NCBI RefSeq assembly: GCF_000381345.1
Contig: NZ_KB906398.1
Location: 578,542 to 642,541, forward strand
DNA: 64,000 nt
Origin: Deinococcus apachensis DSM 19763
Lineage (GTDB): Bacteria > Deinococcota > Deinococci > Deinococcales > Deinococcaceae
Direction: 5' to 3'
Position numbers and translations under genes: made by a program. Shown here piece after piece: positions 58,342 through 64,000 of the stretch. Each line of letters opens with the position of its first letter. Position 1 is the first letter of the stretch. Under the pieces are notes generated by a model. It saw nothing but the letters and a program-made list of their open reading frames with translations. It was not told the origin of the DNA and did no database searches.

Positions 58342-58629
58342 AAGTACCTCAGGTCGGCAAACCGGGTGACCGCGTATTTCGGACGCGGTCCTTTTCGTTT
58401 GGTCAGGCCAGCAGGGCGCGCTGCTCGTTGGTCGGCATGCCGGGAGCGCGGTGGACTGGGTGCAGTTGTGTGAGAAACCTCACACCGGGGGTAATGGGGG
58501 TGTTAAGATACAAGTCAGAAGCCTCCTTCTGGGGCCTCCCTGATCCGATGGTTTGCCGACCCGGGGATCAAAGAGGCAGGTGGGGGTGTTCAAAAGCGCG
58601 GGGCCTTTCGGGGCTCCGCCCTTTTCGTT
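58342..58629. promoter_or_regulatory. Gene-free early leader with several dyads
   Basis: 288 bp without a supportable gene. It contains GTGTGAG-AAAC-CTCACAC (58468-58485), CAGAAG-CCTC-CTTCTG (58517-58532), a GACCGCG/CGCGGTC hairpin with CTTTTCG (near 58369-58393), and the 12-bp inverted pair GGTCGGCAAACC / GGTTTGCCGACC (about 58353 and 58550). The pattern suggests a regulated leader, perhaps a terminator-antiterminator or repressor sites for the early operon. An 11-codon frame (MPTNEQRALLA) reads inside it. Confidence 0.5.
58592..58619 (-). terminator. Terminator after the Cro-like operon
   Basis: GCGGAGCC / GGCCCCGC stem (one G-U pair) with a 6-base loop and GCTTTTG on the minus strand, 11 bases after the 58-residue gene. 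It separates the Cro-like unit from the replication genes, so early expression may need antitermination. The plus-strand side also has CCCTTTTCG. Confidence 0.65.
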
Positions 58630-58806
58630 TCAGGCGGGGCGAACTGCCTGCGCCTGCTCGTCACGCGCCAGCGGCGCGGGCTGAGGAACGGGGATGGAGA
58701 GCAGCGCGCGGGCGATCCGGGCGCGGGCCTCCGGGCTGTCGATGTCCGAGCCGTCGGCCATTTCGATGGACACGACGCGGAGCGTGGGGCGGGGGCGGCG
58801 GGTCAT
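58630..58806 (-). CDS. Small early phage protein
   Basis: 58 residues beginning MTRRPRPTLRVVSIEMADGS, then a helix (SPEARARIARALLSIPVPQP). Its ATG overlaps the stop of the Cro-like gene. It would be made with Cro before the terminator, and might be an antiterminator or excision-factor candidate purely from place. No family recognised. Confidence 0.5.
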   Translation of the reverse strand: MTRRPRPTLRVVSIEMADGSDIDSPEARARIARALLSIPVPQPAPLARDEQAQAVRPA

Positions 58807-59027
58807 GCGGATTCCTCCGGGAGCTGTGCGAGTTCTGCCAGTAGTTTACTGGGAGTCCTGTTCAGAGCATTGGAGAGATAAGTGGCGTATGTCGCAGCAT
58901 CCTCTAACGAGATGCCATGCCTGCCCTGTTCGTGTTTTTCCAACCGTGCCAGCGTGACTCCAGTGAGGCGGGCAAAGTCCTCACGGTTCATGCCGGTGGC
59001 CTCTCGAAGACGCTTTAGGGTGGTCAT
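58803..59027 (-). CDS. Cro-like XRE-family regulator
   Basis: 74 residues. MTTLKRLREATGMNREDFAR, then LTGVTLARLEKHEQGRHGIS is a Cro/CI-type helix-turn-helix, and little else follows. Promoter: TTGACA (59132-59137) and TAGAAT (59109-59114) with a 17-bp spacer lie just upstream on this strand. A second -10-like TATACT is near the start. It should repress the lysogeny promoter or its own early promoter, as lambda Cro does. Confidence 0.75.
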   Translation of the reverse strand: MTTLKRLREATGMNREDFARLTGVTLARLEKHEQGRHGISLEDAATYATYLSNALNRTPSKLLAELAQLPEESA

Positions 59028-59099
59028 ACACTCCTAGTATAAAACTGAGAGTAGCGGGTAGATGAGTGGTCCGGTTGTCATGCTGCCCACCTCCCTTGA

Positions 59100-59137
59100 G
59101 GTAGTAGAATTCTACTACCCACCCATATCCCTGTCAA
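59100..59137 (-). promoter_or_regulatory. Early promoter with operator palindrome over the -10
   Basis: Minus strand: TTGACA, 17-bp spacer, TAGAAT, a consensus sigma-70 promoter firing toward the Cro-like gene. A perfect 20-bp palindrome (GGTAGTAGAA and its complement, 59100-59119) covers the -10. Related half sites CTACTA occur at 59144-59151 and CTACTAGGTAG at 59159-59169, giving a possible three-operator array that reaches toward the repressor start. Confidence 0.75.
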
Positions 59138-59189
59138 CAGTTTTCTACTAGGGGGAACCTACTAGGTAGCAGTAGCGTACTGGTATGCC

Positions 59190-59741
59190 ATGTACGGGGC
59201 ACTCCTCACCATGACACCGCCACCACCACGCTCTCAAAAGCCCAATTGGGCGCTGGCCTTTAAGCATCGGCGGGAGGAAGTGGTCGGCAGCCAGGAGGAG
59301 TTGGCTGCCCGTACGGACGTTTCACAGAGCCTCATCAGTCAGATCGAGCGGGGGGTACAGAACCCCACGGGCATCAGCATGGATCGCTTCGCCCGGCTGC
59401 TCGATGCCCTGAACTGGTCAGTTGCAGAATTTGTAGCAGCGACGGGGCTTGAGGTGCCTCTTCCGGGCGCCCTGGAGGCCTCTAAACCATTCGACCCTAA
59501 GACGCTCTTCCACCCTCCCAAGCGTGGGCGTCCTGCCAAGCAACCGCTCTGGCCGAACCTCGCCTTGATGATCGCGGATAAGCAGGAGCGGCACCCTCAG
59601 CTCCGCGAGGAGCGCTGGCAACAGTACCTGAACCGCACACGATTCAGCGGAGGGCAGGAGCCTGACGAGGACGGCTGGTTCGAGATCTTTCAGAGCCTCC
59701 GCCGGAACAACGTCGAGCCTGAGGATTGGCCGGAAGAGTAA
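59190..59741 (+). CDS. Prophage repressor, XRE family
   Basis: 183 residues. Helix-turn-helix at about 25-60 (EELAARTDVSQSLISQIERG, then VQNPTGISMDRFARLLDAL), then a longer C-terminal part (KRGRPAKQPLWPNLALMIAD) that is not a LexA/CI peptidase domain. So inactivation probably needs another protease, and the next gene encodes one. The stop overlaps the ImmA start (TAATG). Divergent from the Cro-like gene across the operator. Start at 59190 lacks a ribosome-binding site; 59211 is an alternative. Confidence 0.8.
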   Translation: MYGALLTMTPPPPRSQKPNWALAFKHRREEVVGSQEELAARTDVSQSLISQIERGVQNPTGISMDRFARLLDALNWSVAEFVAATGLEVPLPGALEASKPFDPKTLFHPPKRGRPAKQPLWPNLALMIADKQERHPQLREERWQQYLNRTRFSGGQEPDEDGWFEIFQSLRRNNVEPEDWPEE

Positions 59742-60373
59742 TGAGCGATCCGGTCAGCCAGTTGTTCGACGACCTTCATTTCATGCTGGAACGTATGGGT
59801 TGGCCCACGCCAATGGAACTGGCGAGAGCACTCGACATCAAGGTCACCGACGGGCCCGTGCCCTCCATCAATCTCGACCCCCCTCCCACCATTCAGCTCC
59901 CCGTTTCCCTCCGGGGGTTTCGCCGCCGCCATACTCTCGCCCACGAGATTGCCCACGCCCTAATGAACTGGCGCGAGATTGATGCCGAACTACTCATGTA
60001 CTACGCACCCGAGTGCGCCCACTCCAATCTGGAAGCCTTGGCAAACCACATCGCGGGCCTCATTGCGATCCCGCCCCCGATCTTCCAGAAAGCCATGCAG
60101 CGGTACGGCTTTAGCCCCACCACAATGACTTACCTGGCCCGCGTAACCGGTGCCCCATTAGAAATCGCGATGGACCGGGTGATTTACGAGAGCGACAGTT
60201 ACAGAAGGGCCGCCATGCTCTTTAAACGCAACATGCTGATCGACTTCGCCTCCACGATCTGGCTGGAGGCCGATCTTTTTGATGTGATCCCCGACCCGCG
60301 TGAACGCTTCCCCGGCATCGTGCTCCAAACCATGGATGAAGGCGTGCTCCTCGGCACCTGGGGGGAGTCATGA
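59741..60373 (+). CDS. immA: ImmA/IrrE-family metallopeptidase
   Basis: 210 residues. RRRHTLAHEIAHALMNW holds the zinc motif HExxH (His68, Glu69, His72), and SNLEALANHIAGLIAIP supplies the third ligand Glu98 and the family ANxxAxxxLxP pattern. ImmA of ICEBs1 and IrrE/PprI of Deinococcus cleave a neighbouring XRE repressor after DNA damage or a signal. Coupled by overlap to the repressor upstream and DUF3800 gene downstream (ATGA). The likely substrate is the repressor at 59190. Confidence 0.85.
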   Translation: MSDPVSQLFDDLHFMLERMGWPTPMELARALDIKVTDGPVPSINLDPPPTIQLPVSLRGFRRRHTLAHEIAHALMNWREIDAELLMYYAPECAHSNLEALANHIAGLIAIPPPIFQKAMQRYGFSPTTMTYLARVTGAPLEIAMDRVIYESDSYRRAAMLFKRNMLIDFASTIWLEADLFDVIPDPRERFPGIVLQTMDEGVLLGTWGES

Positions 60374-61389
60374 CCAACTACCAAGTCTCTGTCGACAGAA
60401 TTGTGGTGATCGACGAGTTCGAGAAAGACGAACTCTTCGTGATGGGCCACCTGGTCTTCACACCACGACAAGCAGAGATGGCCGTCCGGCGGTGGACCAA
60501 GCTCCAGCAGGAAATCAAGGGCCGTCTCTTGCAGAGAGGTCTGCCCCTGGATCCCAGGCTTGAGGGGGACCGTCTCCCCGAGATTCATGCCGAGTGGCTG
60601 GTACAGAGCGGGAAGTATTACCGCTGGCCGGGTGCCAAGAATAAGGATTACTGGCGCGAACATCTGGACTGGCTTGCAGAGGCAATGAGGATTGTTCGCC
60701 ATGTTGGCCCAACCGTACACTACGGCCACCACGTCAACTATAAGGAAAGGGAAATTGAGAGATTAAAAAAGAGCGGATTGTGGGATGATAGGGAAACCAT
60801 AGAAGCCTGCGGATACAAAGCATACAACGAACTAATTTCAATACTTTGCAATCCTTATGCCAAAGGACTATCTCTTACGCTCGCATCTATGGAGCGCATG
60901 TTCTCACATAGAGGGCTCTCTTATGAAGTTATCTGTGACAACTATGACTACTGCAAGGGATTTTCTACTCTAGAGGTCTTTGAAGAACTGAAAAACAAAG
61001 GCGTCGCGCAGTCAGCTTTTGCCCCCAAATTCTTGTCAAGCGAGGATGAACAACTTATTCAAATGACAGATGTTGTTACATATGCAGGAGGACAAGTAGC
61101 ATGGCTAAATCTAAAACGACAGCAAGATGCGAGATTCATGCCGAACATAAAGGTAGACAGGGTAACCCAAGACCACCAAAAATACGTACTCGCACTTGAC
61201 GGTGAGAGCAGCTCCAGCCCTCCCCCAAGAGGCTCCGAGGTTGATGCTCTCAGTCGCCCCATCTACCTCGACATCGTCTCTTCTTTTGTTAAGCACGCTC
61301 CGGAACTTTACGCGTCCCTTCAGGCTCGGCGAGATTCCAGAATCCAAGAACTTCTACATCTAGCTCTGAATTCAGATTCGCCTAAATGA
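60370..61389 (+). CDS. DUF3800-family protein, composition changes midway
   Basis: 339 residues. DUF3800 marks are visible: VVIDEFEKDELFVMGHLVF at the start, EIHAEWLV, VICDNYDYCKGF, and FLSSEDEQLIQMTDVVTYAG near 225-250. The fold is RNase H-like and an unproven nuclease role has been proposed for the family. It is in one operon with repressor and ImmA. The first ~115 codons are GC-rich, the rest clearly AT-rich, so the gene may be a recombinant of two sources. It ends in a Ser/Pro-rich tail. Confidence 0.72.
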   Translation: MTNYQVSVDRIVVIDEFEKDELFVMGHLVFTPRQAEMAVRRWTKLQQEIKGRLLQRGLPLDPRLEGDRLPEIHAEWLVQSGKYYRWPGAKNKDYWREHLDWLAEAMRIVRHVGPTVHYGHHVNYKEREIERLKKSGLWDDRETIEACGYKAYNELISILCNPYAKGLSLTLASMERMFSHRGLSYEVICDNYDYCKGFSTLEVFEELKNKGVAQSAFAPKFLSSEDEQLIQMTDVVTYAGGQVAWLNLKRQQDARFMPNIKVDRVTQDHQKYVLALDGESSSSPPPRGSEVDALSRPIYLDIVSSFVKHAPELYASLQARRDSRIQELLHLALNSDSPK

Positions 61390-61395
61390 GCCAGA

Positions 61396-61413
61396 GCCTG
61401 CTCGAAAGCAGGC
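61396..61413 (+). terminator. Hairpin after DUF3800 gene
   Basis: A perfect stem GCCTGCT / AGCAGGC with a CGAA tetraloop, seven bases after the DUF3800 stop. No T tract follows, so termination may be weak. Another dyad (GACAC-CCCA-GTGTC) lies at 61439-61452 before the integrase. Confidence 0.5.
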
Positions 61414-61495
61414 CCCGTCTGACCGAACTGTACCCCTGTGACACCCCAGTGTCAACACTGCCTGCACATTGTGCAAATGGCGAAGGAGCGCCCTG

Positions 61496-62902
61496 ATGAC
61501 CCGCCGCACCGCCGTCTACCTACGCATCTCCGACCCCAAGGGCGACACCGCCGACCGGTTCGGCCTCGCCGTGCAGGAACGCACCTGCCGCGAGTACGCC
61601 GAGAGAAACGGCCTCACCGTGCAGCGGGTCTACACCGACGCCATCACAGGCGTCACCGAGACGCGCCAGGGCTTCGGGCAACTCCTCGCGGACGCGGCTG
61701 CCTACACCGACGTGGTGATCTACGCGGTGGACCGTCTCGCCCGCCACCCCCGCGCCGGGTACGCCCTGCTGGAAACTCTTCAAGCGGCAGGCCTCCAGGT
61801 CCACACGGCCATCGAGGGCATGCTCGACCTGGAGGATGACGCGGGCGCCCTGAACTTCGGAGTGCGGATCGTCATGGCCGATGCGGAGAGACGGCGCATC
61901 GTGCGGCGACTCAGCGAGGGCAAGCGCAGCAAGGTGCGAGCCGGGAAGCCCCTGCGGCCCCTGAACGGCTACGGCTACCAGCGGGGCGAGGTGTACGAAC
62001 CGCACGCGCAGTGGGTGCGCTGGATCTACACCCAGGCCCTGAGCCTCGGCACCCAGGAGATCCGCGAGGAGTTGCGCCGCCTGGGCGTGCCCAGCCCGGG
62101 CGGCGCGGCCGGGTGGGATCGTGACTCGATCCGCAAGTTGCTGACGAACAGCGTGTACCGCGGCGAGTACGTGTACGGCCGGGACCGGGTGACCCGGCGG
62201 CCCCTCGCGGACGCCGTGAGCTGCCCGGCCCCGCGCATCGTGAGCGACGAGACCTGGTACGCCGTGCAGCGCGCCCTCCAGTACCGCTCCACGGGTGCCG
62301 GACGCCGGGGAAGCCGCACGGACGTCTACCCCCTGACCGGGCGGCTGCGCTGCGCGCAATGCGGGGCGGCGATGGTCGGGGGCAAAGGCAGCGAGTCCAA
62401 GCGCACGGGCGTCGAGTACCGCTACTACAAGTGCGGGGACCGCGCCCTGGCCGTTCACACCCGAAAGGGCTGCACGCACCGCTCGCTCTACCGCACGACC
62501 GAGCTGCACGAGGTGGTCTGGGAGGCCCTGCAGAACCTGGCCCGGGAGCCGGGCACCCTCGCGCAGGCCCTGACCCGCCCGGCCCCAGTGACAGTGGACA
62601 CGACGGCCGCCGTGCGCGACCTCGACAACCAGCTCGCCAAGGCCCGCAACGCCTACCTGCGCGGCATCGACTCGGAAGACGAGTACGCGGAGACGAAGGC
62701 CATGCTGACGGCCCAGCGGGCGCGGCTGCTCGCGCTGGCCGAGCAGGGGCAGCCGCAGGGGGTGGCGGACACGGAGCACGTGCAGCGGGCGCTTACGGAC
62801 GCCTTGCGGCAGGATGACCTGCACGTGGCGGCGTTGCGGTTGGGGTTGCTGGTGCGGGTGGAGCCGGGGGGTGGGGTGCGGCTGACGCTGGACCCCGGGT
62901 AA
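61496..62902 (+). CDS. Large serine recombinase (phage integrase)
   Basis: 468 residues from ATG seven bases after AAGGAG; an earlier ATG at 61469 is disfavoured. Catalytic domain: RTAVYLRISD with nucleophile Ser12, then VIYAVDRLARHPR near 78-90. Recombinase domain (LGTQEIREELRRLGVPSPGG, then RDSIRKLLTNSVYRGEYVY), a zinc ribbon (CAQCGAAM, then later Cys pairs) and a C-terminal coiled coil (LDNQLAKARNAYLRGIDSED). These enzymes integrate and excise phage DNA at attP/attB without host factors. It marks the right part of the prophage. Confidence 0.9.
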   Translation: MTRRTAVYLRISDPKGDTADRFGLAVQERTCREYAERNGLTVQRVYTDAITGVTETRQGFGQLLADAAAYTDVVIYAVDRLARHPRAGYALLETLQAAGLQVHTAIEGMLDLEDDAGALNFGVRIVMADAERRRIVRRLSEGKRSKVRAGKPLRPLNGYGYQRGEVYEPHAQWVRWIYTQALSLGTQEIREELRRLGVPSPGGAAGWDRDSIRKLLTNSVYRGEYVYGRDRVTRRPLADAVSCPAPRIVSDETWYAVQRALQYRSTGAGRRGSRTDVYPLTGRLRCAQCGAAMVGGKGSESKRTGVEYRYYKCGDRALAVHTRKGCTHRSLYRTTELHEVVWEALQNLAREPGTLAQALTRPAPVTVDTTAAVRDLDNQLAKARNAYLRGIDSEDEYAETKAMLTAQRARLLALAEQGQPQGVADTEHVQRALTDALRQDDLHVAALRLGLLVRVEPGGGVRLTLDPG

Positions 62903-63023
62903 TTTGGACCTTCCACTCTCGCTCTCGGTGCGATCTTATTTATCTTCCAATGAGTCTGCTCATTAATGAAGTATTCTTTATCAAATTTATGTGAAAGCAG
63001 ATAACGACCTATGTCGATTTTAC
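62903..63023. other. AT-rich gap right of integrase, candidate attR region
   Basis: 121 bp with an abrupt fall in GC directly after the integrase stop. Attachment sites of serine integrases often lie beside the gene, so the right junction could be here or just beyond the next gene. No core shared with the left end was recognised by eye. Confidence 0.3.
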
Positions 63024-63737
63024 TTATCTTTTCTTAGGGTCGTCGCCAATTAAATCTATTAATATCTCTTTCTCAGCAAAACTAATATGCCGGAATATCG
63101 TTTTAGCTATATCGCTTTGGTCATAAGGTTTCAGATAGTCATCAAGAACACGGAGATTTCCTATTGCCATAGTGGAGTGGGGAAAGGTAAAATGATAGCG
63201 ATTTCTTTCGTATTCGCTGACAAGTCTTTTAAGCGCTTCTTCAACTATGCTTATGTGAACCCCTATAACTTCCCTTTTGAGGAATAGAACTGGAGTTGAA
63301 TTAAGCCGTCTATTTAAAGACTCTAGCTCAAGTTGGACGTTGTTTATAACTGCCAGGTAATCATCATATACTTTTGCAGTAATCAGATGTAAATTTTTGT
63401 TCTCAGGGGAAACACTTTTAAATGCACGAAGCAGCCGCCGGGCACGCTTATTATTCACATGAGCGGCAATAAGATCCTCATAAAATTTTAGTCGTGTCGT
63501 TTCTAAAGTCTCCAACCTCGTACGTTGCCTGTTCCACTCTTGAGTCATTAAAGACACAACGATACCAATCACGCCTACAGTTAAGACCTGGAGCCCCCAT
63601 TTAACCAGTTCTAGATTCGCCCCTCCCAAATTGGAGGCTCCCCTCAATATTTGACTGAGACCAAGGACTAAACCCGCGAGACCCACAGCGGCAACAATAA
63701 CTATTCCAATCACTATTCGCCTTATGGAAAACTGCAT
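63024..63737 (-). CDS. AT-rich membrane protein beside integrase
   Basis: 237 residues. Two transmembrane helices near the start (IVIGIVIVAAVGLAGLVLGL and LQVLTVGVIGIVVSLMTQEW) lead into a long, charged helical cytoplasmic domain (ETTRLKFYEDLIAAHVNNKR; FLKREVIGVHISIVEEALKR). No family recognised. The base composition is far from the integrase and phage operons. It may be a host gene or cargo at the phage edge. Confidence 0.65.
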   Translation of the reverse strand: MQFSIRRIVIGIVIVAAVGLAGLVLGLSQILRGASNLGGANLELVKWGLQVLTVGVIGIVVSLMTQEWNRQRTRLETLETTRLKFYEDLIAAHVNNKRARRLLRAFKSVSPENKNLHLITAKVYDDYLAVINNVQLELESLNRRLNSTPVLFLKREVIGVHISIVEEALKRLVSEYERNRYHFTFPHSTMAIGNLRVLDDYLKPYDQSDIAKTIFRHISFAEKEILIDLIGDDPKKR

Positions 63738-64000
63738 AATGCAGCCCCTTTCAGACTACCTAACACCTAGTCAGGCCCTCGCGTCTGAACCAACTGTCTG
63801 AAGCGCTTTGATTAAAAGGAGTACTGTTATCGCCCGTAGGGTTCAAGCATTCTCATTCACCCCTTCTGAAATGGTACACCTTCAAGCTAATCAACCTACT
63901 GAGCAACTCCTACGCTGCTTCCCCTCTCACTCGCTCTGGTATATGTGTGCCTACGTGGTGGTGAGTGGAGGCGCACACATACAGCACAACGTCCTTCTCT
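63738..64000. other. Right end of window, no gene seen
   Basis: No supportable gene. A 9-bp inverted repeat, TATGTGTGC (63942-63950) and GCACACATA (63973-63981), is separated by 22 bp. This could be part of a regulatory site or mark a mobile-element edge. Confidence 0.4.

Noticed and set aside
61520..62824. 434-codon minus-strand frame across the integrase
   Set aside because: Shadow of the serine recombinase, whose catalytic and zinc motifs are on the plus strand.
5434..62990. Possible attL/attR core from short shared words such as ACGTGGT or GGTAC
   Set aside because: Matches of five to seven bases are expected by chance in this much DNA; no longer shared core was found.
1..64000. CRISPR arrays, tRNA or rRNA genes
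   Set aside because: No regularly spaced repeats with unique spacers and no cloverleaf or rRNA-like segment was seen on reading; a tRNA cannot be excluded fully without a search.

Overview
The window is high-GC bacterial DNA that looks like a Deinococcus chromosome carrying an almost complete siphovirus-type prophage. The host assignment is inference. It rests on the GC-rich codon use, small secreted lipoproteins, short or absent mRNA leaders, and an XRE repressor paired with an IrrE/ImmA-type metallopeptidase, the arrangement best known from Deinococcus. No rRNA, tRNA or CRISPR array was seen.

Layout. Positions 1-5433 hold probable host genes: an NPCBM lipoprotein cut by the window edge, a large lipoprotein with an AT-rich centre, a beta-helix lipoprotein and an AT-rich helical-repeat protein. 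The prophage runs from about 5.5 kb to at least 62.9 kb. Most of it is transcribed right to left. Read in that direction it contains: an immunity switch (59.0-61.4 kb: XRE repressor, ImmA peptidase and a DUF3800 protein on the plus strand, with a Cro-like gene divergent); early replication and recombination genes (58.8-51.2 kb: RecT/Bet, an initiator with a probable internal origin, DnaB, a RusA resolvase); a long accessory zone of small genes (51-39 kb) with a second RusA, a PP2A-like phosphatase and the remains of two extra terminase modules; then the active TerS/TerL, portal, protease-scaffold, decoration and major capsid genes (38.9-32.3 kb). After these come connector and tail-completion genes, the tail tube, and a G/GT-type frameshifted tail chaperone (32.3-28.4 kb). 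A cargo island of unrelated genes follows (28.35-25.1 kb), then a 2105-residue tape measure, tail tip and fibre genes (25.1-10.1 kb), an O-acyltransferase cargo gene (9.9-8.8 kb) and a lysis block (8.3-5.5 kb). A large serine recombinase (61.5-62.9 kb) is the integrase at the right end. An AT-rich membrane-protein gene lies beyond it.

How it works together. A consensus promoter (TTGACA, 17 bp, TAGAAT) for the leftward early operon has its -10 inside a perfect 20-bp palindrome, so the repressor should silence lytic genes until ImmA-type cleavage relieves it. The initiator gene contains three dyad iterons next to an AT-rich stretch, like lambda ori inside gene O. Structural assembly follows the HK97/lambda plan: S49 protease with an in-frame scaffold, and a GGGAAAA slippery site joining two chaperone frames. 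The tail carries an SGNH esterase-like fibre, while the prophage also encodes a membrane O-acyltransferase; the two could act in opposite senses on a surface glycan receptor.

The most unusual observations are the two relic terminase modules beside a working one, the cargo island between tail chaperone and tape measure, and the origin embedded in the initiator gene. All functional names are from motif reading by eye; no database search was possible.
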